DNA of 64,000 nt from Rostrohypoxylon terebratum (taxonomy: Eukaryota; Ascomycota; Sordariomycetes; Xylariales; Hypoxylaceae). The notes under the pieces were generated by a model that ran no database searches, was not told where the DNA came from, and saw only the letters and a list, made by a program, of their open reading frames with translations. The stretch's first letter is position 1. Each line of letters opens with the position of its first letter. The stretch covers positions 62,001 through 126,000 of the forward strand of contig MU385887.1 in the NCBI GenBank assembly GCA_022497145.1, in the 5' to 3' direction. The position numbers and the translations under genes are program-made. This document shows positions 49,361 to 61,018 of this stretch, in pieces.

Positions 49361-52300
49361 AATCAGCTAGAAGATCGATCGATATCTACTACGACGTACT
49401 GCACGCTATGGATTGGTTAATGTGTGCACTGCACCGCGGTCACGTAGCGATTTGATTCTTCAGAGATGGAAACCCGTCCATTGACCCTATTTGACGAACT
49501 CGTATGAGATCGCGCCGAATAAGGAGAGATGCTCGAATTCAAATAATCAATCCCCCCGGAGTTTTCGAGCTTGGAATTTTAAGAGTAGAAATCTACTCAC
49601 GCGGAAACTTGCTGGAGTAATTGGGTGTGTTCTTAGAAATTCTAGAACTAATGTAAATACGGCCTATTATCATTTGGGTATTCGGATGCGTTTTGGTTTC
49701 AGCGTTTCTCATATCCTGCCCTTTTTTGACCTTCACGCTAGAGCTATACCTGATATTTAGTTGTGGTAGTCATGGAACTACGACGCACATTTTGCATGTT
49801 GAACTTTCGTATCACAAATTTTGTAGGTGTCTACGAGTATGCTAAACACTAATAGATAATGAGATCGCTGAACGGTAATGTATATTTCAAAGTCGTACAT
49901 CCTGCCTAGAAACTAACGGTGACATATGACCAACTCCCTAACCCTTCATCAACGCTGGTATGGGCGTCGTGGTGCCTTCCAACGGCACTCTTCGTCATAA
50001 GGTGCCTCAGCATCCACCAGCATACATACGTAAACCAGGTATCGCCAATTCGTAAATCGTAACCATCGAGTTCCTCATATGTAGAGCGTATTGCCACCAA
50101 TCATCCCAACTAAAGACTTTAGCGGAACGCGGAGTAGATAGACGTATTCTCATATTCAGAACGATGAATCGATACCGTCCGGCATTAGAAATCGTTGTCA
50201 TATTCCCCGTAAAACATTCCAAAAGAAGTGAAAGGCCATCCAAAATTGCAAGGAGAAGGAGCAACCCCGTCTCTTCTCACCTGTCCCCACGACGCCGTCG
50301 TCCATCGGGACACGAACAGACGTCTCCAAGAGACAGCGAGGTTTCAACCAAAGGGGGCCGGTGAAGCGACAGATATCAATCGCGGTAAGCGAGTCAGCTG
50401 AGGTCGATCAACAGCAGATATTTGGCTCGAGAAGCAGAGACCAAATGAGGTCTAGGTTCGATCGGCAAAGAAGAGCGGATAGACATCGTGCGGGCTCAAG
50501 CGCGTGTTGCGTAAGAATCGTGTCGTCGTCCAGCACAGCAACACACAGCTTCGAGAAACTCTCTTGTGTGCTGTCTTCGATCGGAGGAGTCGTATCAACC
50601 AAGGTCGAGGTATCAAGCGCGGACGAAGTAAGTGGTCGAGGCTGTTCCTATACCACGCGAGCGTCACGAGGATTCCAAGAGCACGATTAAGGGCTCTGTT
50701 AGGAATCGACTCTGTCACTCAAGCAGTGGTCTTCATAGCAGATAGCCTACCTCGAGACAGTAGATGTTAATCGAGGTGGCCGTCGCTACGGACCGGTAAC
50801 CGTGGTCAGCGGGATGCTTATGCAGCAGCATGGAAAGGGAGGCTACGATGGCAGCCTTCGACTCAATCCATCCCGACAGCGCGATGTAATCGGCACCGAA
50901 GGGAAGCAACGACTTGCTCGATCTAAGAAGATGGGGTGGGAAGTGACCTACGCAGCATAGCATGAAGAAAAGAAGAAAAGAAAGAGTAACAATTCACAGG
51001 GAATCACCAGATATATAGCATTTCCTAGGACCAATGCCGTAATTATACATTAGGCTAGAGGAGCAAGGGGGGGTCAGGTGTAACGGGATCAAGCCTGTTC
51101 TCGAGCCATCCTACCATAATAAGCTTTTGCTCAACGGATTTAGGCGAATCTAATTACCAATGATATTTGAATATTTGAAGTTTGTGTGACCGGAGAGTTG
51201 GGGATTTTCTAGGCATTTAGGTTACGAGATGTGACTGTGACTTCTAAGTTTCGAACAAGCAGCCAAGATAACCTTTGCTTTACACATTGTCTGTCCAGTC
51301 TGATGGCGACAGCTAGACTTTACATGAAAAAGTTATTTCTTCTCGTATCCTGCTTGCCTGCTGACAAGCAAATTATAATGATTCTTCTCTCCATTGGACG
51401 ATGGTTCGGGGAATCAGTTCAAAGCAAGGATTCATGTCACATTAGCCGCATCTCACAACACGTACGTCATCCCGCGTATGGAGCCACCGAGTCAAAGGAG
51501 CAAACAGGTTTTTCTTGCCTCAATACATTATTATTATCTGACGCCTCAAAAGACAGATGCCCCGCTCGATGTGGCGTCTCACTTTCCTATTCAGGAAGCG
51601 TATCGAGATTAAGGCCAAAGCCACACATTTCTGAATCTATGACACAATTTCCACCACTCTAGACTTTCTCGGTTCCGTCTGACTTTCGAAAAGGGCAAAG
51701 AAGGCTTGAGTTAAGCCCTACCGGAGCATTTCCGCCGACCCTGTCCCCCAGCCGCGCGATTACGGCATGGGCGAATTAAAACGTAAAAGTGCTCAGACGC
51801 ACCTTGGGCGATCTCCCTTCCTAGCTTTAGATCATCGTGACGGACAATGAGCGGGGCCATCACTAAGACGTTGTCGCAAGTAGCTGCCGTGACGTCAACT
51901 CCCTTTCAGCCAAACCACCCACGAGGTCGACATCCGCCTAGACCGTCAAAGGCCGGTGTCGTATGCACGTAATTAATGTTGGAGCACTCGAGATTAGCAG
52001 CAATTTGACATATCACTTCCGGTGTCAGGTCAGGAATGCAGTATGTGTACCTGCCCAAGTACATCGTTCACACATTCTGGTTACCGTGCCGTGACCCGAG
52101 CGAGTAGGTTGAGTAATTTCAATGTTGCTTTTTGCAGAACCAGCACTTAAGTCTTAGGTACCTACCTAGGTACATGTTGTGGCGCGACAGGAACAACGCT
52201 GGCGGCCTGTAAGTCGCCGCTGTCGTAGCAACTGTCTTGGGAAGGAACGCCTCAAGTAATGATCTCATTGGGTCTCGCCTGTAACTCTATGACCTAACCT

Positions 52301-52679
52301 TTCTGTAGCTCCTTCTCGAACATCGAAAATGTGATGTGCGACATCGCTTGGCTGGGTGATTGCTCGTTCTTGCCATTCGATACGTGGTAGCAGTGACTTG
52401 GGTTGTATAAAATGTCTTGACTCCTCCCTTTATCACAGTCGTTTCTCAAACTGTGCACACAAAAACAAAACTAGAACCAGAAACCAGACTTGCGCTTCTA
52501 ATACCAAATTTGAACGAAGCAAAACAAACTTCTCACTATTCCTATTTCAAAACAATCGAGTTGTCTACTAGTATAGAGACAGCTTCATCGTTAACAGGGA
52601 AAACCCTACCATCCTATCGACCTATCACCTAACCATCTCACAAACCCAACCTAACCTATCACAAACAACCGCTACCACA
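49361..52679. other. 3.3-kb region, no supported gene
   Basis: Overlapping frames on both strands at 50160-50963 and a 143-codon frame at 51231-51662 have no recognisable domain. A second frame within the latter (51394-51612, includes HVTLAASHNTYVIPRME) looks protein-like and may be a remnant. TACCTA words occur at 52156-52172. The segment from about 52560 to 52679 is A/C-rich (CTAACC, ACAAAC) and looks like the leader of the next gene. Confidence 0.5.
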
Positions 52680-53016
52680 ATGGGTGCCGTAGTATCTTGC
52701 GTAAGTTCCATTTAACTCACAATCTTCTACCTCCCACCCCATCGCACCATACCTAACATCTCTGTTACAACAGGTCGAGAGCGTCCTGCGCACGATCGGC
52801 AGCGTGATCATGGCCATCATCGCCGGCGTGGGCAACATCCTACAAGCCATTATCAGCGGCATCGTGACCTTCTTCGGCATCATCGTCTCCTTCCTGACCT
52901 GCGGCTACTGCAGCAGCGGCCGACGCCACCGCGGCGCCACCACCGGCACCACCGGCACGAGGCGCGGCGGCTGGGGCAGACGTCGTCACGGCGTGACTAC
53001 CACGAGCCGTATCTAG
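52680..53016 (+). CDS. Small predicted lipid-anchored membrane protein (87 aa)
   Basis: Exon 1 is only 21 bases (52680-52700, MGAVVSC). A 73-bp intron (GTAAGT..CAACAG, branch CCTAACA) precedes exon 2, 52774-53016. The spliced protein is 87 aa. Met1-Gly2 followed by Val-Val-Ser-Cys fits the pattern for N-myristoylation at Gly2 with possible palmitoylation at Cys7. Residues 15-50 are a long hydrophobic, glycine-spaced stretch (VIMAIIAGVGNILQAIISG, then FFGIIVSFLTCG), enough for one long or two short helices. Residues 57-87 are Arg/Gly/Thr-rich. I recall similar short MGAVVSC-beginning proteins in other filamentous fungi, without a known function. Membrane location is an inference. It converges with the XPF gene 357 bp downstream. 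Confidence 0.82.
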
Positions 53017-53373
53017 TGATGTGGTACTCCCGGGGGCGACGACTGGGATGAGGATGGCGTGGGCGGTGATGAGTTATGCCCGAACGATACCTGGTGGAGA
53101 GGAACGGAACTGAGCTGAGGCTTTCGAGATGCTACGAACACTACGATACCCCCTTTTCTTTACCGCTGTACTATATGAAACACCCTTGCTTTTGCTCTTC
53201 TACGCAATGATACAGAACAAGGCGATGGACGAGCTATAGAAAATTCCACACAAGAGGAGTAATATCAATCCATTTATAATCAAATGACATGTCTTGTTTC
53301 AATGCTTGCAACCGTGACTTCGTTACTTAAAGATCATTCCATTCAATTGTATTCTATGTCGACGTAGATAAAC
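53017..53373. other. Convergent 3' regions
   Basis: A 357-bp gap between the 87-aa gene (plus) and the XPF gene (minus). It contains both transcript ends and no further coding sequence that I can see. Confidence 0.6.
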
Positions 53374-56292
53374 CTAATCGTCTATATCAATCAGATTCCG
53401 GTTAAAGAACCCATGAACCTGCCTCGCCGCCTCCCTCCCAATAAGCGGATCCATCTCATCCACGCTCATATTAGCAACTTCCCTGACATTCTCCGCCTCC
53501 AGCGTCAGGTTCTTCAAGTTCTTCGGCGTCACGCCCGGCACCACACCTAGCATCTCGTGGGGCTCCAGATTAAACGCCTGGTCCTCGGCCTTCGCATCCT
53601 TGTCTAACCCCGCGCGCACCGCCGCCACCGGGTCCGGCTCATCCTGCTGCGTCTTCAAGCCCTCGAAGATCTCCGCCGTCTGGTACGGGCTGCTGCTCCA
53701 TATGATCCTCAGTCTCGGGAAGGCGAGGGTTAGGAGCACGATCTTGGATTGCAGATCCGACGGTACCTCGTTCGGGTTGACGGACTTGAGGTTACCGGAT
53801 AAGTCTGCAAATGGCTCGAGAGTAAACGACTTATTCTGATCGAACTCGATAAGGAGCATTGGGCTTTTGTAATGCTGGAACATCGACTCTGCTTGCGTGA
53901 AGAGTCGTCCGTCTTTGAACGAGCCGATTAAGTCGCTGACGGACTTGCGTTCGACGCATATATTAGGCGATAAGACGTAATCTCCGACTGTAAGCATGCA
54001 TGGGACGATAATAATATTGCGCCCATGTAGGAGGGAAGGGAGCGACGAGCGGAACTCTCGTACATCAACAACCACTCTTGGGGGTTGCGCGGTAGCCGCT
54101 AATCGGCCACCACCGGCTATGCGGGTGTTCACCGTCCTTAAAAACGCCTCTTGGGGATCCTCAACACCATGAGAATCAACTGTCATCACGACGGACATGC
54201 TGGCTCGCTCTTTAATGAGCTTAGTGAATGATTCTTTTTCTCGTCGGACTGTAGCCAGATATCGCTGCTCTTCAACAGATCCACCGTAAAACATGAAATA
54301 TACCCGGACATTTCTGTCATTATGTGACGATCGATAAACTTCAATTCGACGGATGAAGGAAGCATCTGGCTCATACATGATAATGTATCGAGGTTTCACT
54401 TCCTCGAGAACGTGCTCATCCTGATCACCCTCGTATGCATGTACTACGACTAGATCTTGCATCTCATAAAGCTCGAAATAGTCGTCCATGTCTTCTAACG
54501 GGTCATCGATGATGGTAGCCTTTTGGTTCGCTTCTTCCTCTGTTATTTGCATCTCGTCCATGAGCTCGGCAACCTCGCTCGGCTTTTCGAAGTACTGGGC
54601 CACGCTGCCGTTAGCAGTTCTACCCGGTGCTGCGCCTGTGGTGCCGCCTCCCCGCACTCGTCGTCTCTTGTTTGCCGGTGCCCTCCCCTTGTATGCGCCT
54701 GAAGCTATTCGTGGGTCAACCGCCCCCTCAAGAGCCTTCTGGTTCTCGTTTAGTAGAGCATTGCTGACTTGCGCAAATTCTTTCTTCCAATTGAGGTAGT
54801 TCCGAAGTTTTCTTCTCATCATGAATGCGCCAGAAGTCTTGTGTTCATCCTTGCTCTGCTTTCCATCGCTTTCCGCCTTAGGTTCCACATGCATTGTCTG
54901 TAGATAATCTCGGAGTTGACGAGTGGTCGCAGTATCAGAACACATGATAAGGATGGTCCCATTAGAATCATCTCTCATCGGAGGGTCAAAATACAGGTCC
55001 CTGTCAATCTCCTCTAAGATCTCTGCAAGAAGGGCCCATTTTGGCTGTTCTTCTAGCACTGGACGGAGGGAATCAAGAGAAGATTTTGCGTTGGCCTTAC
55101 CATTACTGGCATAAACTCTCCGTTTGGCGGTATCAAATATTGTATGCGCGGCATCGAGAAATAGCCACGGTGATTGGGACTGTCTTGTAGATCCTGGTTG
55201 TGGAGAATGCGCAGCATGAATGGTATCCAGATGCTGTAAAAATGTCACGCTATCCAAAGCTAGGATCGAATGCAACAGGCCGCGGAGAACTGTCAAATCG
55301 CTTACGATTTGTTTCGTCTTCCAACTGACTCTATGCCAATTCGGATCCAATTGCCGCCGGACCATAACATCGAAGTTCTTTAGCAATGCACTGTCAAGAT
55401 TCCAATCATCCATTTCCAATCCCGTGTTGCCCTTCTTTAGCTCATGAATACTAACTTCGACACATTCCATGATCGCCGTTTGAATATCTCTCATCGCGTC
55501 TGTCATGGTTACTTCTAGTTCGATGACCTCTGCTTTCTTCTTGCCCTCAAGGGAGCTAGCTACCGTCATATGGAATCTTGGCCATAAAGAAGCTTTTCGA
55601 AGGAAAAGATTTCTCATTATTGTGGCCAATGGAGAAAAACCAATGGTGAGTGGATCTGGATTATCGGAAAATGCTTTGAGGAACCCGGTCTTGTTCTTTT
55701 GGCGATATACTCGAAGGATGAAGGCCTCGAGGGATGTTGCTATCACCTTATCGGCGTGTAGCACAATTAGACCAGTGATGGTCTCTGGATTGAGAAGACT
55801 CGTCAATAGATCGACGACTAAGATTCGGGAAGTAATGCTATATATTCCACCTTTCGCATACATCTTCTCCCTAGCTGCGACACTGGTGAAGTCGGTGTTT
55901 ACCACAGTCAGGCCTCTGGCTTTGGGAGCCATGCTGATAGCAGCAGACTCGGCGAGAGCTTCACCCATCCAGGCATTTTCCCTGTCTTCGGCACCCACTA
56001 CTATTATCAGGTTATTTCCGGCGGCATCGTAGCTATGTAGTAGATTGGTGACGATGCGCATAAGGCCGAGGCCTTTTGCAATAACGACGAGTTCATCTGT
56101 GGCGCGAAGTTCTTGAAACAGGTGCTGCTGATATTCCTACATAACATGATCTGAGGTTAGACAATTCATAGTTCATAAACCGCCAATCTTATTTCTCCTC
56201 ATAAATCTAATGAATCTAATAAATCCAATGGGGCGTACAAGAGGCAGTGAAAGCTTCACCGGCTGCGGCTGGGGAGCACCGTCCGCAGACAT
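53374..56292 (-). CDS. rad1: XPF/Rad1 structure-specific DNA repair endonuclease
   Basis: A 938-aa protein from exon 1 56292-56239 (MSADGAPQPQPVKLSLPL) and exon 2 56136-53374, joined across a 102-bp intron (GTACGC..ATGTAG). The join gives LSLPLEYQQHLFQELRATDE, the usual XPF beginning, so the ATG at 56061 is internal. XPF pairs with ERCC1/Rad10 to cut the 5' side of damage bubbles in nucleotide excision repair; it also acts in crosslink repair and single-strand annealing. Residues about 1-500 are the inactive helicase-like half. The ERCC4 nuclease centre lies near residues 680-760, with VVDVREFR, GDYVLSPNICVERKSVSDLI (the catalytic ERKx3D, about residue 745) and LLIEFD. A tandem helix-hairpin-helix closes the protein (about 880-935, MLGVVPGVTPKN). 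All catalytic residues are present. Known as mus-38 in Neurospora. Confidence 0.95.
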
Positions 56293-56948
56293 GCGGGGCA
56301 CGTCTTTGAGAGAAATGTGACAACAATTATGTCAAGGGTGTTCGTCAAGGGTGTTCGCGCATGGTCGGTTTGTTCGGTTAGGCTATCATCTTATTAGTCC
56401 AGATGATGTTACCCGTCGTACCATTCGAATGTACGAGATTGGCAGTGCGTAAGTGTGTACGTATGATGTAGACGGTCAGAGGCTAGGTAGAAGTTAGAAG
56501 TTGTAAATTGTAAGTTAGAAATTGTAGATCGACCAAATCGAATACTAGGCATCAGTCAATCCATTGGAAGCTAAATGCCGATTAAAGTTACTTGATATTA
56601 TGCAGTCGCGCTTGCAAATCCGGGGTGAAATGTTGCGAATCACCGCCACTGTGACGCCGGGTCACGGGCTTTGCGGATCCCTTGAGTTAAAAGAGTCTAG
56701 ACCTCGGATGCTCTAGGTAAGTCGAAATCTATACGTCATCACCCGTCGGAAGGTGTTACACCACGCGTAGATATTAGGTACTAGTGCTGTAGAACCAATC
56801 CAAGAATACACATGTATCATTGTTCCTATAAAGTAGCAGCTTATAAAGACTATTTCCTCTAGGCTTTTTAAACTTGGATTCTTTTAATATGGCAAAACGT
56901 ACCTTAAGTAAAAGATTAGTAACTAAAATTCTCTATCAAATAAAGAAA
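56293..56948. other. Divergent promoter region
   Basis: A 656-bp gap between the starts of the XPF gene (minus) and the 70-aa gene (plus). A short tandem of GTTAGAAGTTGTAAATTG-like units sits near 56490-56526. I recognise no specific binding sites. Confidence 0.5.
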
Positions 56949-57234
56949 ATGCCCGACAACACCCCTACTCCTCAGGTATGATCTCGAGATTTATAAAATC
57001 CACCTAGGAATATATCAGGCATCTCAACTAATTTGTAATTGTTCCCAGACCGGCAAGATTGACGCCGACTCTCGTCCTCAGCCCGCTAGCGAGGCAGCTC
57101 AGCCCCAGGGAGCGAAGCACTTCGCATTCGCTGCTCACAAGGCGCATCCGGGTCCTGTTATTCCCCAGAACATGCCAGAGCAAGAAGGGACTAAGGAAGA
57201 GCGCAAGGCAAAGGCTCAGGAATTGAACAAATAA
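56949..57234 (+). CDS. Small conserved-looking protein (70 aa)
   Basis: Exon 1 56949-56975 (MPDNTPTPQ), a 73-bp intron (GTATGA..TCCCAG, branch ACTAAT) and exon 2 57049-57234. The protein is hydrophilic, without membrane segment or cysteine. It has a distinctive centre (KHFAFAAHKAHPGPVIP, residues about 34-50) and a charged end (EERKAKAQELNK). The small size, intron position after a nine-codon first exon, and clean splice sites support a real gene. The motif looks like that of short uncharacterised fungal proteins, but I cannot name one. The 147-codon frame on the opposite strand is a shadow of this gene. Confidence 0.75.
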
Positions 57235-58933
57235 ACCTAGGTATTTGCAAAAGATGATTCTGGAAACACGGAAGTATTTCGTATGTACGTTAGGTTTTTG
57301 GTGGTCATGGCTCAGAATGATTGTATGGCATAGGATGGAAAGATCCTGAAACGGAAACCGAGGTCTCAAGACTTGATTGAGGGCACTGCTGTGCACCTCA
57401 TGTAATACGGCTGTAATAGCACAGACCTGATCATGAATGAGAGCATCGCAGCCTATCTCTGATATAGGCAACCATTCAGCAATAGTGAATCTGCAAATGT
57501 TTGAAAGTGAATCAAGACATCGCTGTTTAGGCAGCCTTATTTGGCTAGCTGTACCTCTGTAACTTGGGTGACCGGCGGCAAAGCGGGATGACGTACTTTG
57601 TGATATGCAGTGGCGTACAGCAAGGTAATTGTTCCATTGCAGATAGAACTAAGTTTTTTTTTTTCGGAAGTGTTCGGTTAGGTATTATATTCATCGTTTG
57701 ATGTAAACATCCATGGATTTTCGAATAGCGCAATTTGAGGTATCATTCGGAATATTGTATACTTCGTCTCGGCAACTCACCGAGTTTTGAATCGAGTTGA
57801 CCGCTCTCTCTTCATTGTCGAAGTGCAATAAAATTGGGATTAACAATTCGGCGGTTTAGGCGGGGCATCCCGAAGGTCAGGTCTGTAGCGGGGCTAACAT
57901 GCTAACATACAAAACCTTGAAATTTAGGTTGATTCTTTCCCTTATATGGGTAAGCGTGGAAGATAGATTGTTCGAAGTGGCTGTGTTTGAATGTGGCGTC
58001 TTCAACTTTTCATCGTATTCCATTGGTCAGTCCAAGACTCTCTCATCTTTTCCAGGTCACAACCAAAGCCAACTTTGCTTTGATGATGTCGGGCGGGTTT
58101 CCGCAGCGTATCGCAAGGATACATCCTTCATAGTCACGAAACGTCTTTTCCGAAATTACTACATACTATTACTACTACTACACGCAAACTACTGAGTACT
58201 GTACACATTGCAGGCTACAGCCAAAATAAAAGAAACGAATGTGAAATTGACTCTTATTCCCTTTTCTCTCGTTTTCCACCACGTTGTTCATTAGGTATTC
58301 ATTGTTCATAGTTTCTTCCGTTTGGTCACTATTCCCATATTCCCACCAGACATTCCCACACCTCCATATTACACCTGGACATTACGGATATTACTACACT
58401 ACACACAAAGTGAAGTAGGATCAGCTTGATCTGCCTCTGACGTTTGGTTGCCTCCCAATCATCTCACAAGGCTCCTTTCAACGTCCCAACCCACTACCAA
58501 CTACCCAGGTAGGTAGCTAACCAACCAGCCGCCCGCTATTCGGCAACCCGGTAATCCTGCGTAACCGCCGCTTTGCCTGCTCGCCAATCGACCACCTTGA
58601 CCACCTCTACACTAAACCATTAAACCACTAAATCACTAAACTTACCAACATTACTACTAGGTACCAGACTACGAGTAGACCGCGTACGCTACAACACTAC
58701 AACACTACAACATACAACGTACAACGTACAACATCGTCACATCTATTATACTATTACATTCATTCCGCTCGGCGCAGATTCGAATCCCCGAATTCGATTT
58801 GATTGTATCCAATTCGATGATTACTTAGTAGTGTCTGGAAACGATCACGCACAGATTGGAGATAGCCCCCGACTTGCTGTAACTCCTTTTCTCTCCCCCC
58901 CTTAAATCACACGACCTCGTCACAACCACCACC
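57235..58933. other. Intergenic, promoter and leader of Las17 gene
   Basis: No supported gene. The last 600 bases are rich in A and C, with tandem ACAACACT and ACAACGT units at 58689-58733 and TTAAACCACTAAATCACTAAAC near 58618. This looks like a long 5' leader. Confidence 0.5.
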
Positions 58934-61018
58934 ATGCCGTCCATACTTAGCGAAGAAGATAAGGAGACTGTAAGGCGAGTAGTGCCAAAACATACAAACA
59001 AGATCCAGGCCGTAGCTGTTGCCAGGTTATATGTCGCTTATCCAAATCCTTCAAAATGGACATACACGGGCTTGCAAGGGGCTATCGTTCTCTCCAACGA
59101 CCTAGTAGGAAATACGTATTGGTTAAAGCTCGTCGACGTATCTGTAGGTTATCCTATCTGGATCACAAGCCCTGCGTATTCATACTAATTCCTATTGATC
59201 CGTAGCCTTCCGCTCGAGGTGTAATATGGGATCAAGAAATATTTGACAATTGGTCCTATAATCAAGACCGGACCTTTTTCCATTCCTTCGAACTCGAGGA
59301 TTGTCTAGCTGGTTTATCTTTTGTCGATGAAAAGGAGGCTAAACAATTTAAGAAGAAGATGGACGAGCGGGAAAAGAATGCATCGAAGGCTACGAAAAAT
59401 ACCCCTTTCGGCGGATCGTCACAACAACCTGTCAAGCAAGGGTTCTTTGGGAGCATCTTTGGAGGACATAGACATTCCTCGGCGCCCACACCTCCCGAAT
59501 CACCTCGTAACAGTGTCCAACAATCACTTCCCGACGCTAGATTATCTACAACAAATCTCAACGGTTTCCACAAACCGCCGTCAAAATTCGCTAAGCTAGA
59601 GGCATATGATCCGAACTGGCGAGACAACTTCGGAAACTTCCTTTCGGAACAAGGACTTACGGACGAATTCATAAGGGAGAATCAAGATTTCATTGTTGAG
59701 TTTCTGAAGGAACAAGGTGTTACTCATAATGGGGTGCCGGTTGCGACAGCACCCCCGCCTCCACCTCCACCTCCATCAGGTAGTCATTCATCACTAAACG
59801 GCAGTAGCCATAGTCACGGCCACGGTCGAGCGCCTCCTCCACCACCACCTCCGCCATCAGGAAATCCGCGTTCAACATCGGAAAGCCTATCGTCATCAGG
59901 CTCCCGCCGTGGGGTTCCTCCACCTCCACCCGCACCTCGCAGGTCTGGTAAGATGGAACTCGTTCACCGGGAGCCGACACCACCGCAAGAACCAGTTCCT
60001 CCACGGCCACGGTTCAACGCACCTCCTCCCCTGCCCGATGCCGGCAGATACGCCCATAATGAACCCGCACCCCGAGCGCCTCCTGGACCGGCACCTCCTC
60101 CAAGACCGGCCAAGACACCAATGGAAGAGGAGGAGAAGCCGTCAGGACATAAATTTGGAGTACCCCCTGCTTTTACTGGCCAAAGAGCTCCCCCACCACC
60201 GTCTAGAGGTCCGGTGCCTCCGCCACCTCCCCGAGAGCAACCTCAGGCGACACCACCTCCGCCTCCTCCAAGCCTGCCGCCGAAGCTGCCCATCTCAAGT
60301 GCATCACCAGCAGTACCATCAGCGCCTCCCCCACCTCCTGCCTCCACCCGGCCTACTCCTGCACCTCCTGCTCCCGCGCCTCCACCTCCTCCGCGAAGTC
60401 CTCTTCTACCGCCGGTTCCGGCATCAAGCGCGCCACCTCCACCTCCACTGCCTTTATCATCGGCACCGCCGCCGCCTCCCTTACCCGGGGCAGGCGCTCC
60501 CCCTCCACCTCCTCCTCCCCCTCCACCACCAGGACCGGCGGGAATTCCTGCCCCTCCTCCTCCACCCCCGCCACCAGCTGCAGGTATCCCAGCAGCTCCT
60601 CCCCTACCACCTCCGAACCGCGACTCGGGTTACTCTTCTGGTGTGCCAGCCCCTGGCATACCTGCGGCAGCTTCGGCGGACTCTGGTCGCTCCGCAATGT
60701 TGGACAGCATCCAGAAAGCCGGTGGAATTGGATCACTCAGGAAGGTGGATAGGAGTCAGATCAGGGATAGGAGTGGGGCTACAGTCGGGGGTGGATCGGA
60801 TACGGGACCGCACGGTAGTGGATTGCCGCCTTCTGGTATTGCTCCCGGCGGCGGCGGCGGCGGTATGGCTGATGCATTGGCTGCAGCTTTGCAAAAGCGG
60901 AAGGAGAGAGTTCGTGATAGTGGTAAGTTTTTATTAATCCTAATATCCAAACTAGATATAGGGATTGAGATATACTAACAACCAAACAGATGATGAGAAG
61001 AGCGATGATGAGTGGTAG
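58934..61018 (+). CDS. las17: Las17/WASP actin nucleation-promoting factor
   Basis: A 651-aa protein from exons 58934-59143, 59206-60922 and 60990-61018, with introns of 62 and 67 bp. The protein activates Arp2/3 at endocytic sites and hyphal tips. The WH1 domain covers about residues 10-122 (VARLYVAYPNPSKWTYTG, YWLKLVDVS, then FFHSFELEDCLAGLSF) and would bind a WIP/verprolin partner. A conserved fungal segment follows (about 200-240, NWRDNFGNFLSEQGLTDEF) in the place of the animal CRIB. Residues about 249-542 are polyproline blocks for profilin and SH3 domains. A WH2 actin-binding motif lies at about 562-585 (SAMLDSIQKAGGIGSLRKVD). The C segment (ADALAAALQKRKERV) ends in an acidic tail DDEKSDDEW. 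The last exon has only 29 bases and encodes that tail; without splicing the protein would lose it. Length matches yeast Las17 (about 630 aa). Confidence 0.95.

Noticed and set aside
55505..56032. 175-codon plus-strand frame
   Set aside because: It is antisense to the XPF gene.
59909..60937. 342-codon plus-strand frame rich in His/Arg/Leu
   Set aside because: It is the shifted frame of the proline-rich part of Las17; the composition follows from CCN-rich codons.
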